Shown piece after piece: positions 50,567-59,813 of a stretch of 64,000 nt of DNA. The stretch is from positions 35,222 through 99,221 of the forward strand of contig JAJHRM010000002.1 of the NCBI GenBank assembly GCA_020832965.1, written 5' to 3'. Both the position numbers and the translations under genes were made by a program. Source of the DNA: Thermofilum sp. Its GTDB lineage: Archaea; Thermoproteota; Thermoprotei; Thermofilales; Thermofilaceae. Position 1 is the first letter of the stretch. Every line of letters begins with the position of its first letter. The notes below the pieces were generated by a model. It ran no database searches, was not told where the DNA came from, and worked only from the letters and a program-made list of their open reading frames with translations.

Positions 50567-51094
50567 TTATCCCAGTAAAAGCTCTTGGGCCCTCCTAATC
50601 ACAGGTATTCTTTCCAGAGGCTTAATCAGGATCGATGCCAGGATTATGGATACGAGCGTCTGCCCAAAAATATCCCTAATAAGAGAAGCAAGCGCGGGAG
50701 CCATGCCCTTGACATACACGTTCACAACGAAGTACGTGAAGCTCATCACCAGCCCACCAATAACCATCATCATCAGCTGGACTTTGAAGCGCCTACGAGC
50801 ACCCAAGCCAACAATAAACCCCTGTAGCCCGTGGGCGACGAGAGTCACGTACCACCTCGGATAGCCTATCAACAAGTCAGCAATAACTGGACCAACCAAG
50901 CCAACCACGAGGCCCACCTGGGAGCCAAAAAGCAAGCCCGCAATGTAGATAACTGTATCGCCCACGTGCGTGTAGCCACCAGTAGGCGACGGCAAAGCGA
51001 GGCCGGGAAAATACGTCAACGCTGCTGTTAAAGCAGAAAACACCGAAGCTACGGCAATAACGAGACTACTCTTCCCCTTCCTACCCACAACCAT
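50567..51094 (-). CDS. ECF transporter S component (vitamin-uptake substrate-binding membrane protein)
   Basis: The 175-residue protein has about five or six hydrophobic helices and the motif pattern of S components: FSALTAALTYFPGLALPSP, HVGDTVIYIAGLLFG, VGLVGPVIADLL and YPRWYVTLVAHGLQGFIVG. S components capture a vitamin or metal and use a shared energising module (not in this window). The ThiR-like gene nearby makes thiamine or its pyrimidine precursor the first guess, but the substrate is not visible. The start lies 19 bases after the preceding gene. Confidence 0.75.
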   Translation of the reverse strand: MVVGRKGKSSLVIAVASVFSALTAALTYFPGLALPSPTGGYTHVGDTVIYIAGLLFGSQVGLVVGLVGPVIADLLIGYPRWYVTLVAHGLQGFIVGLGARRRFKVQLMMMVIGGLVMSFTYFVVNVYVKGMAPALASLIRDIFGQTLVSIILASILIKPLERIPVIRRAQELLLG

Positions 51095-51113
51095 TGTTAA
51101 ACTAAAAAGCGAT

Positions 51114-51542
51114 TTAAGCTTTACTTAAAAGCCTCTGTATTTTTGACAAGTACCTGGCGGTCTTCACGGCCTCAGGGCTAACCTCCCGAGCCTCACCGTC
51201 CTCGATGACAAAGTGCCTTACGTTTATGTCCCGCCCGGACACTTTCTTCGCCTCCTCAACAGCATGATGTAGCTGGATACAGTGTGGTGAACCATCCACT
51301 GTTAAGACCGCAACCTCCTCAAGCTCAACCCTCGCAAACATTGAGGCGAGCTTCAACCCCACAATGTTTAGGTGCTCAGCCTCCAAGCAAGCTCCTAGGG
51401 CAACGCGCCCCTCACTAAACCTGGACAACACCTCTGGGTACTCGTAGAGTATGCAGGTCCCGTACACGAGGAGCCTCCGCTTCTCACGCAACTCCCTACC
51501 GGCAACGTTAAACTCAGTTAAACGCCTACAATTCGCGGACAT
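51114..51542 (-). CDS. Hypothetical protein with conserved Cys/His motifs
   Basis: The 142-residue protein contains ALGACLEAEHLNIVGLKLA and VLTVDGSPHCIQLHHAVEEA, which look like conserved functional motifs with Cys, Glu and His. I remember similar blocks in unnamed archaeal and bacterial proteins but not a function. It sits 10 bases after the uridine-phosphorylase-like gene and upstream of the ECF S component, inside a salvage/transport operon. Confidence 0.55.
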   Translation of the reverse strand: MSANCRRLTEFNVAGRELREKRRLLVYGTCILYEYPEVLSRFSEGRVALGACLEAEHLNIVGLKLASMFARVELEEVAVLTVDGSPHCIQLHHAVEEAKKVSGRDINVRHFVIEDGEAREVSPEAVKTARYLSKIQRLLSKA

Positions 51543-51552
51543 ATGCAGGGCC

Positions 51553-52260
51553 TCAGCCTACTTTTACCAGTACGTCAAGTATAACCTTGGCGCCAGATAC
51601 GAGCCTTTCTTCAAGCTCAGCCTCGGAGATCATCCTCTTCCCGGGGAACAGCAAGTTTCCGTTCACCAAAAGGACAGCCGAGCTCCTCACGCCTCTGAGA
51701 CGCGAAACAGCGAACAGAGAGGCGCACTCCATCTCCACACTAACAGCACCAAACCCGCTCCACCTCTTAACGACCTCAGGCGTCTCAGCGTAGAAGGCAT
51801 CACTACTCACGACAGGGGCAGTCCACACGCGTAGCCCCATCCCCCTCAAAGCCTCGCTAAGCCTCCAGGTAACCTCCAGATCAGGTGCAGGCGCGACGCA
51901 CACGTCTCCAAAGTACTGCTTGAAGAGCCCGCCAGGATGATAAAAGGCAGAGACGGGGACAACGAAGTCTCCCGGCTCCACATCCTCCCTTATACCACCA
52001 GTTGTGCCGTAACGTACCAAGATCCTGCCTCCAAGCTGAATAAGTTCCTCGAAGACTATGGTAGCACCGGAGCCACCCATGCCATGAGTAGCCACGGTTA
52101 CCTCTTTGCCTCGCCAATAGCCGTTATAGGTAAGGAGGCCCCTATTCTCGTTCACCAGCCTAGCATCCTCTAGGAGCTTAGAAATTAGACTAGCCCTCCC
52201 CGGGTCACCAACAACGATTACTCGCTCAGAAACCCTTTCTGCACGTATATGGTAAGGCAT
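51553..52260 (-). CDS. Nucleoside phosphorylase, uridine-phosphorylase-like (PNP/UDP family I)
   Basis: The 235-residue protein has the family start VIVVGDPGRASLI (phosphate-binding GDPGR), NENRGLLTYNG, HGMGGSGATIVFEELI, VRYGTTGG and the ribose/base motif AVSVEMECASLFAV. Met-Glu-Met-type sites mark family I nucleoside phosphorylases. It would cleave a nucleoside with phosphate. Its paralogue at 53076 is more like hexameric purine/MTA phosphorylases, so the two may divide pyrimidine and purine substrates. Confidence 0.8.
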   Translation of the reverse strand: MPYHIRAERVSERVIVVGDPGRASLISKLLEDARLVNENRGLLTYNGYWRGKEVTVATHGMGGSGATIVFEELIQLGGRILVRYGTTGGIREDVEPGDFVVPVSAFYHPGGLFKQYFGDVCVAPAPDLEVTWRLSEALRGMGLRVWTAPVVSSDAFYAETPEVVKRWSGFGAVSVEMECASLFAVSRLRGVRSSAVLLVNGNLLFPGKRMISEAELEERLVSGAKVILDVLVKVG

Positions 52261-52293
52261 AACTTAGATGCTAGAAAACACAGATATAGATTT

Positions 52294-53076
52294 TTACCTC
52301 TTAGCCCAGGCGTACACAAACAACTGCCCAGGAACCTCGTAGTCAAAAAACGTGGCAACCCTGTAATCCTGCTCAAGAAGGCTAACAATCCTGCCTGGAG
52401 AGGAGTACGGGGGATGAACCTCTATGATCCACCTCTCCACGCGGTCTGGAGAAACAAGCTCCCGGGACGAGAATAGAACCCTTTCTTCAACACCCTCTAT
52501 ATCCATCTTCACTAGGGAGACATTCTCCAGCGAAAACCTCTCAAATACTTCACCCAAAGTAAAAACTCCTACACGTATAGGCTCAAACCCCCCAGCAGAG
52601 CTGTCAACATAGCCCGGTATAAGGGATGAATTGACCCCATTATCCGCAGCATAGAAACCTGAAAACCCCCTCTTCTCCCCCACAGCCCCGCACAGAACCC
52701 CCGCACCCCTCACACCGTTCAGCGCCAGATTCACGTAAAGGTACCTGCACGCAAAAGGGTTAGCCTCAACAGCGCAGACTCTAACACCCCTGTTCTCCCT
52801 AGCCACCTTTACGCTGAAAAAACCCACAAAAGCCCCCAAGTCCAGTACAGCTGAGCCTGGCTTGAGGCACGTTAAGCAAGGAACCCTCTCATAGTCCCTC
52901 AACACGTAGATGTGGCTCAAATTCGAGAGGCTAGCCCTGATCCACCTCCTCGGAACCACGAACCTGCAACCCCCGTACGGGATAACTACGCTGTCGAGCG
53001 GAAAATACTCCTCGATGCATGCCAGGAACCTACTGAGAAAAAAATATGTCTTATTAAGTGCAGAAACGCGGCTCAT
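52294..53076 (-). CDS. FkbM-family SAM-dependent methyltransferase
   Basis: The 260-residue protein has a Rossmann motif I in GSAVLDLGAFVGFFSVKVA, VCAVEANPFACRYL at motif II, NLALNGV, and VSLVKMDIEGVEERVL, the FkbM signature with the DIEG motif. FkbM enzymes O-methylate sugars, lipids or other small molecules. Its ATG shares one base with the stop of the purine nucleoside phosphorylase gene, so it lies inside the salvage operon, an unexpected partner. Confidence 0.8.
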   Translation of the reverse strand: MSRVSALNKTYFFLSRFLACIEEYFPLDSVVIPYGGCRFVVPRRWIRASLSNLSHIYVLRDYERVPCLTCLKPGSAVLDLGAFVGFFSVKVARENRGVRVCAVEANPFACRYLYVNLALNGVRGAGVLCGAVGEKRGFSGFYAADNGVNSSLIPGYVDSSAGGFEPIRVGVFTLGEVFERFSLENVSLVKMDIEGVEERVLFSSRELVSPDRVERWIIEVHPPYSSPGRIVSLLEQDYRVATFFDYEVPGQLFVYAWAKR

Positions 53077-53795
53077 TAAAGCTTCACGCTGACGACTGCC
53101 TCGAACACTGCGCGAGATGCCTTGTCCACAGCCTCTCTAAGCTCCTCAGCGGTAGCCATCTTCTCGTAAGCGTGGCCCAAGACATCGCTTATAACGAAGC
53201 ACGCCCCGGTCTTGACGCGCCTATGCCTGCCGACCAGGAACAGCGTGGCAGCCTCCATATCGACGGCTATCATGCCCCTGGAAATCCACTTGTTTAGGTA
53301 GTCCAGGCCAGCGTAGAAGTTGTCACTACTTATCACGGGGCCCAAATGGTAAGTCAACCCCATCCTGCTAGCGCTCTCAACCAGCGCCTTGAGGACCTCG
53401 TAATCCGGCACTGCCGCCATGCACTCACCAGGAGAGTAGGTATTCATGGTTCCACCCCCGCTGTACGACGCGCCAGTGGCTATGACGAAGTCCCCGACCC
53501 TCATCTCGGGCAGGAAGCCCCCACAGGTCCCAAACCTAACTATAAGCTTTGCACCAAGCATTATGAGCTCTTCAAACACTATGGCAGCTGAAGGCGCGCC
53601 AATCATGTGGGTAGCAACCGTGACGTTGACGCCCCCGTACTTCCCGGTGTAGACGAGGAAGCCCCTGTTCTCGTTCACAAGCCTGGCGCCCTCCAGGTAC
53701 GATGAGAGCTGCTTTACCCTTGCAGGGTCCCCGGAGGCAATGATCCTTGGAGCAATGTCCTCAGGCTTAGCCAAAATATGCAGCGGCTTTGGCAT
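53076..53795 (-). CDS. Purine nucleoside/5'-methylthioadenosine phosphorylase (PNP/UDP family I)
   Basis: The 239-residue protein has IIASGDPARVKQL, NENRGFLVYTG, ATHMIGAPSAAIVFEELI, VRFGTCGG and AVDMEAATLFLV. It closely resembles archaeal hexameric purine nucleoside phosphorylase/MTA phosphorylase. Next to a deaminase of the MTA/SAH type it could use the deaminated product (methylthioinosine) or inosine/adenosine. Ordered between the deaminase and the FkbM gene with short gaps. Confidence 0.85.
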   Translation of the reverse strand: MPKPLHILAKPEDIAPRIIASGDPARVKQLSSYLEGARLVNENRGFLVYTGKYGGVNVTVATHMIGAPSAAIVFEELIMLGAKLIVRFGTCGGFLPEMRVGDFVIATGASYSGGGTMNTYSPGECMAAVPDYEVLKALVESASRMGLTYHLGPVISSDNFYAGLDYLNKWISRGMIAVDMEAATLFLVGRHRRVKTGACFVISDVLGHAYEKMATAEELREAVDKASRAVFEAVVSVKL

Positions 53796-53816
53796 CGAAA
53801 AATGTAGCCAAGCCCC

Positions 53817-55163
53817 CTATATTACTTTATCCACCCCAATTATCCTCTCAAGCTCTGGGTCCTCGTCGAGAGCCCTGCGCAGAAGCATTTTAGATGCCGC
53901 CTCAGCCTGGTTAACCACCCTCTCCTCGTCGAGGAACGAGTGCCTCCTCCCCCTCACGACAACCCTCCCATCCACGATTACGGTATCCACATCACCGCTG
54001 CTAGCCGCATACACTATGTTCGCGAAGGGGTTTAGGAAAGGCCTAAGCCTGACACTCGACAAGTCGATGACTACGAGGTCGGCTAAGGCATCCTTGCCGA
54101 CGTAGCCAGCATTCAAACCGAGGTACCTGGCGCTCTGCCTAGTAGCCATCTCAAGCAAGTCGTACGCCCTCCACACCCCACTCCTCTCAAACTTCATCCG
54201 CTGACCGTAAACCATGAGCCTCATCTCCTCAAAGAAGTCAGTATTATCATTATAGCAGGGGGCATCAGTGCCGATGGCGACGTTCCCACCCAGCTGCCAG
54301 TAGTCGTAGGCGTGGAAAGGAGTCCCGGACAGCATGTAGGTAGACGGGCACTGTGCAATCAAACTACCACTATGCGCCAACAATGCCTTCTCATTCTCAT
54401 CGACAAAGTTCGCATGAGCAACAATGGTCCTCCTACCCAGAAGACCAAGCCTCTCAACATACCTCACAGGCGTATAGCCTGTCTCCTCCCTGACAACCTT
54501 AAACTCCCTCAAAGTCTGAGCCAAATGCATATGCAGGAAAAGACCCCTCTCACGAGCCACCTCGCCTAAAAACCTGAGATTCTCCCTAGCAACAGTATCA
54601 GGCGCGTGCGGAGCCAAAGCCGGGATAACCAACCCGCTCCCAGACCACCTCTCAACAAAGCCCAGTGAAGCCTTAAGCTCCCTCTCACCAGTAAAGGGTC
54701 CATCACGATCCATGTACGTGTGACCAAGCAAACCCCTCAAACCAAGCTCACACAAGGCCCTAGCAACCTGGTCCATGAAGAAGTAGTGGTCAGCAACCAG
54801 CACAACACCACTCTTAAGAGCCTCGAGACCACCCAGAAGCGCAAACCTGTAGACAGAGTCCCCATCCAAGCTACGCTCAAGAGGCCAAAAAACCCTGTAA
54901 ATCACATCACCAACATCACTGGCCAAACCCCTAAAACCAGCCATCGCGACATGCGTATGCAAGTCATAAAACCCCGGCAAAACCAGCTTACCACGACCAT
55001 CAATGACCTCATCCGGGCTACCAAAACTAGAAACAATCGACCCATAATCACCAATCGCCGCAATCCTATTATCCCGAACCAAGATCGACTGCCCCCTCAA
55101 AACGGTCCCAGCACTATCCATCGTCAAAATCGCTTCAGCATCACGAATAGCAAGCAAACCCAT
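53817..55163 (-). CDS. Amidohydrolase, 5-methylthioadenosine/S-adenosylhomocysteine deaminase-type
   Basis: The protein of about 448 residues has the metal motif GFYDLHTHVAM, then a catalytic histidine region LFLHMHLAQT, IVAHANFVDENE, and the late Asp in AIGTDAPCYNDNTDFF. This is the MTA/SAH deaminase subgroup of amidohydrolases, which deaminate adenosine-type compounds. ATG 55163 is set by AAATCTTAAAAC (55185-55196), 27 bases upstream on the minus strand. A longer in-frame start lacks family similarity. It leads the operon with two nucleoside phosphorylases. Confidence 0.87.
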   Translation of the reverse strand: MGLLAIRDAEAILTMDSAGTVLRGQSILVRDNRIAAIGDYGSIVSSFGSPDEVIDGRGKLVLPGFYDLHTHVAMAGFRGLASDVGDVIYRVFWPLERSLDGDSVYRFALLGGLEALKSGVVLVADHYFFMDQVARALCELGLRGLLGHTYMDRDGPFTGERELKASLGFVERWSGSGLVIPALAPHAPDTVARENLRFLGEVARERGLFLHMHLAQTLREFKVVREETGYTPVRYVERLGLLGRRTIVAHANFVDENEKALLAHSGSLIAQCPSTYMLSGTPFHAYDYWQLGGNVAIGTDAPCYNDNTDFFEEMRLMVYGQRMKFERSGVWRAYDLLEMATRQSARYLGLNAGYVGKDALADLVVIDLSSVRLRPFLNPFANIVYAASSGDVDTVIVDGRVVVRGRRHSFLDEERVVNQAEAASKMLLRRALDEDPELERIIGVDKVI

Positions 55164-55184
55164 ACGTAAAACCCCCAACACCCA

Positions 55185-55196
55185 AAATCTTAAAAC
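55185..55196 (-). promoter_or_regulatory. TATA box of the deaminase/salvage operon
   Basis: Minus-strand GTTTTAAGATTT is centred about 27 bases before ATG 55163 and defines the shorter, leaderless start. Confidence 0.5.
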
Positions 55197-55319
55197 TAAC
55201 GCCTCCCAACACCCACTAAAACTCCCGTCCGATGAATAAAACCCACCCCAAACCCAGCAAACCATGCTAACGCACCTTCCAAGAGCAATCTTAATATTGC
55301 AAAACACTAATTCGCTGGT

Positions 55320-55802
55320 GTGAAAGACCTAGAAGCCTTGATGAGCACGCTGAAAGAAAACGTGGAGAAGATAGATGAAACACTGTTCGCAATGGATGCG
55401 GCAACCATGATACATCATGTCGATGAGCTAGCTAAAGCAAAGACGCTGGAGGAGGTTAAGGAGGAACTAATACATATAAATAGTAGCACGGAAACTGCTT
55501 TTAAGTTGCGAATCGAAGCTGAGGAACTTGGCGATGGAAAATTAGCTATTCGCTTCAAAACAACGAGTAAAAAGGCAGAAGTGGATCTTGAGCGAACAGC
55601 TACAGCCGCCGGGGGAAAGATAGTCTTTCGTTACAGAGACGGGCAAGAGAAGGTTGTAATCGAGCATACTGGAAACCTGGATGAAGTGAAAAAATTTGCA
55701 ATCATCATCTTAGTCTTTCTCTACAATCTATCCTTCTTCGTATATTTCTACGAGCGTGAGAAAGCCGTCAAACTGAGCCAACTAGTATGGGGAGAGGAAT
55801 AA
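55320..55802 (+). CDS. Hypothetical protein with a C-terminal hydrophobic segment
   Basis: The 160-residue protein has a helical N-terminal domain, a beta-rich middle (KIVFRYRDGQEKVVIEH) and one hydrophobic stretch near the C-terminus (FAIIILVFLYNLSFFVYF) before a charged tail. No family recognised. TATA-like CTTAATATT (55290-55298) is 26 bases before the GTG, supporting a real leaderless gene. A poly-T stretch (55803-55810) directly follows the stop and should terminate it. Confidence 0.55.
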   Translation: MKDLEALMSTLKENVEKIDETLFAMDAATMIHHVDELAKAKTLEEVKEELIHINSSTETAFKLRIEAEELGDGKLAIRFKTTSKKAEVDLERTATAAGGKIVFRYRDGQEKVVIEHTGNLDEVKKFAIIILVFLYNLSFFVYFYEREKAVKLSQLVWGEE

Positions 55803-55810
55803 TTTTTTTT

Positions 55811-55954
55811 CTATCCGCGCTGCTTAGAGGGCTCCTCAAGTGCCTTTTTCAATACTCTTAATGTTTTCTTTGCTCTTTTTAAGGTTCCATCATAAGATGC
55901 AAATGGTTTTAGCGCGCTCCACGGATAAACTAGAGAATGGACAGTTGGGAAGCA
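55811..55954 (-). pseudogene. Unidentified 47-codon remnant in the 55803-56096 gap
   Basis: A minus-strand frame closed by TAG (55811-55813) and by an upstream stop encodes a basic helical tail (YDGTLKRAKKTLRVLKKALE) without a start codon. A GCGCGC block lies inside it. It resembles a gene end truncated by rearrangement. The rest of the gap, to 56096, has two more GCGCGC blocks and AT-rich sequence but no gene I can support. Confidence 0.3.
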
Positions 55955-56096
55955 CTAATGGATACCCACCCGAAACAGGCATAGAAGCCATAGGCGCGCC
56001 CCCCTTACCCTTTTAAATTAACGTTCCCGGCAAACCGCGCGCTAGAGAAAAAGGGAAAAAAGGAATTATTTAATTTCTATACGAGCGGTTCCGCCC

Positions 56097-56405
56097 TTAC
56101 GTTTTCGTTGAATTTGTTATCCTTGTTGAATTGCTATAAGCCTCGTTTCCAAGACCTGCAACGCTTACTACGTGGGCAGATAGCGGGTCCCCTCTTAGGT
56201 CTACAACCTCCCATCCCCTGCTTTGTGCCAGTGCCTTCCAGGCGCTGTCAAGTGGGTAGTCCTTATGGTAATAGGGGGCATCTGATGTATACCCTCCCAT
56301 GTAAATTACCCTGAGCGGTTGAGACACGTTAAGCAGCACACTCGATATGGCATCAACGTATTTACCCAGCCAGTCTGCGGACTTCCAGAAGCCGTCGCAA
56401 GGCAC
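56097..56405 (-). pseudogene. C-terminal part of a frameshifted secreted protein
   Basis: The 102-residue frame begins near GACGGCTTCTGG and has strands such as LRVIYMGGYTSDAPYYH. Reading upstream in the same frame gives FSVGWSYKKYSRGAIIEVPC without a stop, directly extending into the end of the central frame (56411). A single frameshift near 56440-56460 therefore separates two parts of one gene. No start signals precede 56405. Confidence 0.6.
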
Positions 56406-56410
56406 CTCTA

Positions 56411-58219
56411 TTATCGCGCCTCTGCTGTACTTCTTGTAGCTCCAGCCAACGCTGAAGTGCCTGCCCAGTTAACCGTGCCAGCAACCTTGTGGTAAATGGA
56501 TACTTGATAGTCCCAGAGAGCTGGCACGCTGGTGCCAAGGTATTGCTGGAAAGCTGGATCGATGACTGCGCCGTTATCATACCCGCATGCCCGAGGGTTC
56601 TGCACAGCGTAAAAGACGGGGTACCACGCTGCTACACTCCTTCCGTAGTACGGCTGGGTATCCACCTCGACAACAAAGACCACGGTCGATTTGCTCACGA
56701 TCTGCTCAACTTCATCGCTGTAAAGAGATGGGATGCTGTACGACGCGAAAACCAGCGTATAATTGGTAATGTACTGCTTGGCCTTGCCCCAATCATTCGT
56801 GTCCAATAGGTACACCGCTGTTTTGATCTGCGTGGCTGGATACATGCTCAGGTAAGCTGTGCCATCCATCAGGTGCACGACGACGTTGCTCGGGTCAATT
56901 ACCGCTCCGCTCAAATCCATGCAGATGAACCTGTCGCCGACGTAAAGGCACCTTGCAGTTCGCCCATCGGGTAAACGGAAGACGATTTCACCGCTCGGAG
57001 ACGGCTGCTGCACCTGCTCAACGCTTCCGACGTACATGAAAACGAAGGTGGCTCCCGAGAGGTTCAGAGCGAAGCACGTCAACCTAGGCTTGTCCAGAAG
57101 CAGCATGGTGACAAGCGGGCTTATCCATACTCCCGGTTTTTTCAAGTACTCATCAAGAGTCCTGGTATCCTTCGTTGTTATCTCAGTGTAGTATCTCTCG
57201 TTTGCTACTGGCGAAATGAAGCGGCTTTGAATACCAAGCTCCCCGAGGACCTTTTCGAGCACGCCAGCTAGGTCTTCCAGCTGCTTTTGCCAGGATCCCT
57301 CAAGGTACCGTTTGAAGCCTTTATTGACTACCCACTTAATGTCACTGTTCTCAGCATTGACCTTAAACGTATCGACCCCCTCTTCTGTTTTTGTCGTAAG
57401 GGTTAAGTACTCTCCTCTCTCAGCCGCAACCCCCAGCAACCTCCTAAATATGCTATCCCTAATTGCCTCGCCGATTGCATGCGGGAAGTTCCTTATGAGG
57501 TCGACTGCGCCCTTCACCTCGGCTAGCCCGTCAACCCTCGCCTTCACCTCTATATCCTCTTGTCGAGTTTTGATCCAAACCTTTATCTTGATGTCGTACT
57601 CTCTTTCGCTGTACCTTAGGACATACTTTCTTATGACCTCATCGAGCGTCTTTTCGCGATAATGGTACTTCCTCAGGACCTCCTCTATTTTGTCAGTTAC
57701 ACCTCTCTCATCGAGCAGCTTCTTAACCTCCTCTACCCACTTCTCGTAGGTCCCCTTGCCTAGAAGCTCATCGGCCGCCAGCCTTAAGTTTATTCTCCAC
57801 TTCCTCGTATCATTGGTATACACTTCTTCATCATACTTGGACGCCTCGATGGTCCACTGCTCGCTATCGTATCCCTGGATGATGTACTTGCTCCTGCCGA
57901 ATACGTGCTCCCCAGCTGTGAGGTCGTCAGCGGTCAGGTAGCCGGTCTTCCTGAACTCCTCGATATGGAACATCGGCTCCACGGGCGTTACGACTGGGTG
58001 CTTTTGCTTCTCCATCAATTCCCTGGTGATCTTCTTAAGGTCGGTCGGCTTCACGGTTCTGTATTCCGGTGGGATCTCTATCGTGGGTGCGGGCGTGGAC
58101 GTTGAACTGGGACTATTTGCGGCTGGGGAGTGCCGGGGAAGATAGGCGTTACCCCCGGAGGTGGTGGAAGTGGAGAAATGTAGGCCCAGAGGAGCTGGAA
58201 GCCTATCTGTATGAGGCAC
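56411..58219 (-). pseudogene. Central part of a frameshifted large secreted protein
   Basis: The open frame of 602 codons encodes a mostly helical, charged middle section (WVEEVKKLLDERGVTDKIEE; VRKYVLRYSEREYDIKIKV) and a beta-rich later part (LTCFALNLSGATFVFMYVG). No domain is recognised. Its first residues before about residue 45 are Ser/Thr/Pro-rich and belong to the overlapping alternative frame of the preceding piece. A frameshift joins it to the 3' fragment at 56097. It may still be translated as a truncated protein, so pseudogene status is inferred. Confidence 0.6.
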
Positions 58220-58530
58220 CTGATTAAGGGGGCTGTCGCGTTCAGGATCTCGTCAAGCGTTATGTTCAGAGGATCACTATCGGAGCTTAACTCTGTCGCG
58301 TTTATGAGTACAAGCATGATTGGCTGTGAGGTTATCGCGTACTGGGGCATAGTTTTGTTCGACGGAGCGGAAGCATCAGAAGGGACTGATTGAGACGAGA
58401 CGGTGCCATTAGGCTCGGCTCTGACCGCTTGGGCAGAGAGTGGGTTGAGCACGGAAGCCAGCAATAGCAGGAGTATTAGGGCGAGTGCTAGGGCAGCGCT
58501 TACCCTTGCTCTCGCCTCCCTGCTTGTCAT
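58078..58530 (-). pseudogene. N-terminal part (signal peptide) of the frameshifted secreted protein
   Basis: The 150-residue frame starts at ATG 58530, 26 bases after a TATA-like ACCTAAAAAG (58551-58560). It has a clear signal peptide (Arg-rich start, then LALALILLLLLASVL, and a cut near AQA) and a Ser/Pro-rich linker ending QIVPVQRPRPHPR. The same DNA in the frame of the central piece continues as IEIPPEYRTVKP, so a frameshift near 58085 in a C/G-repetitive stretch separates them. The whole gene would encode about 810 residues. Confidence 0.6.
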
Positions 58531-58607
58531 CAAAGCAAGGTGGTGAAACTACCTAAAAAGGTTAGCTCGCGGAAGAATTTAAGTAGTTTTCGCGTCATTG
58601 TTCATTG

Positions 58608-59066
58608 ATGGCAGACGAAAACTCCGAGAGGCCCAGGTACGTCTCGACCACCAAGGAGGCGCTCGACCACGCTCTGAAGCTGCTCGACAGCGGCGGGTTC
58701 GAATACGTTGAAATACATTTGCCTCACGGGACGGAGGTGGTGGTGGCAAAGCTTCGCGTGCCGGAGAGAGCAATCGTCATGAACGCCGATGCTTACGGGT
58801 TTGGCAACGACGTGGCGGCGATAGCCAGTAGCAGGAAACCCTTAGGCTACTACGTGGTGTGCCATGAGTCCTGGGATCCGAGGGTATCCTTCCTTGCGCA
58901 AACAAAGGAGGAGCTGGTTGAAAAGCTTGGGAGAATATTCGAGGTAGTTGAGAAGCTGTTCAAGGACGCTTTAAAAGAGCGTACCTCGATAAGTGTTCGT
59001 GGTAATAGAACCTACCTAATTGCAATCCTCCGCCGTAGCGGTTCGGTGGTGTTCCGCCTTTCGTGA
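58608..59066 (+). CDS. Unknown protein, tandem paralogue 1
   Basis: This 152-residue protein has a KEALDHALKLLDSGGFEYVEI helix-strand start, VVVAKLRVPE, KPLGYYVV and a C-terminal helix TKEELVEKLGRIFEV. The same order recurs in the next two genes, which share no other known family. ATG 58608 is 28 bases after GAATTTAAGTAG. Each of the three genes has its own promoter-like AT stretch, so they may be regulated separately. Function unknown; the pattern suggests a small alpha-beta sensor-like domain. Confidence 0.6.
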   Translation: MADENSERPRYVSTTKEALDHALKLLDSGGFEYVEIHLPHGTEVVVAKLRVPERAIVMNADAYGFGNDVAAIASSRKPLGYYVVCHESWDPRVSFLAQTKEELVEKLGRIFEVVEKLFKDALKERTSISVRGNRTYLIAILRRSGSVVFRLS

Positions 59067-59148
59067 CGGTTGGATGGGGTTTCGTGACCATTGGGTTGGC
59101 TGTAAACTTTGTTTTTAATTCGGCTCATAGTCGTCGAAAGAGACAAGG

Positions 59149-59730
59149 ATGGGGGAAGCCGTCGTTGGCGAAAAGTTTAATTCCTCTTGTTTTCTACTGA
59201 GAAGTGTGGTGGAAATCTGGAAAGAGCCATTCAACGCGAGTAACAAGCAGGCAAAAGCGACTCAGCGCGCGCACGAGCTGGTTAGGCAGGTTATGAGCGC
59301 GCTGGGCAAGTTTGATCTCATAGAAATGGATGTAGGGGCGTTCCCATATCCTCCAGGCCCCCTGACGAAAGTTGTAGTAATAAAGCTATGGGTGACGGAG
59401 ACCGGGGTGATCGCCGACGCTATTCCTCAGGCACCAGGGACGGTCGCGAGGAAAAAACCCGTGGGCTACTACGTGGCGTCCTTCGATCCTGTTATAGTGA
59501 CCCTCTCTGAAAAAAAACCTCCTACATTACACTTCTCACCGATCTCTGAAAAAGGCTTTTTCGCATCAACGGAAAGTGAGCTGGCTGAAAGGCTCTACAG
59601 CGTACTAAGAGAGGCTTTACAACCTGCCCGGGACAATGGAGAATTGTACACCTACTTTGCAGGCAGATACTGCTCCGAGATCATCTTCTATGTAGACGGT
59701 TCAGTGGTGCTTCGTGATTGCACGTGGTGA
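59149..59730 (+). CDS. Unknown protein, tandem paralogue 2 (longest)
   Basis: The 193-residue member has the same elements: RAHELVRQVMSALGKFDLIEM, VVVIKLWVTE, KPVGYYVASF and STESELAERLYSVLREAL. It carries an N-terminal extension of about 25 residues and an insertion before the last helix. DNA upstream has TTTTTAATTCGG about 32 bases from the ATG. It has a GCGCGCGC inside its coding sequence, an unusual feature for the window's genes. Confidence 0.6.
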   Translation: MGEAVVGEKFNSSCFLLRSVVEIWKEPFNASNKQAKATQRAHELVRQVMSALGKFDLIEMDVGAFPYPPGPLTKVVVIKLWVTETGVIADAIPQAPGTVARKKPVGYYVASFDPVIVTLSEKKPPTLHFSPISEKGFFASTESELAERLYSVLREALQPARDNGELYTYFAGRYCSEIIFYVDGSVVLRDCTW

Positions 59731-59813
59731 CGCTCCGCCTGCCGTCCGGTAAAGAGGTGCCGGGAGGTGCTGTCACAGAAAAAGTTTTTACCCTCAGCTT
59801 TTAATCGACAACC

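Noticed and set aside
54720..55169. Long plus-strand open frame antisense to the deaminase gene
   Set aside because: Antisense shadow of a well-supported enzyme; very Thr/Asn/Pro-rich composition caused by the codon use of the real gene.
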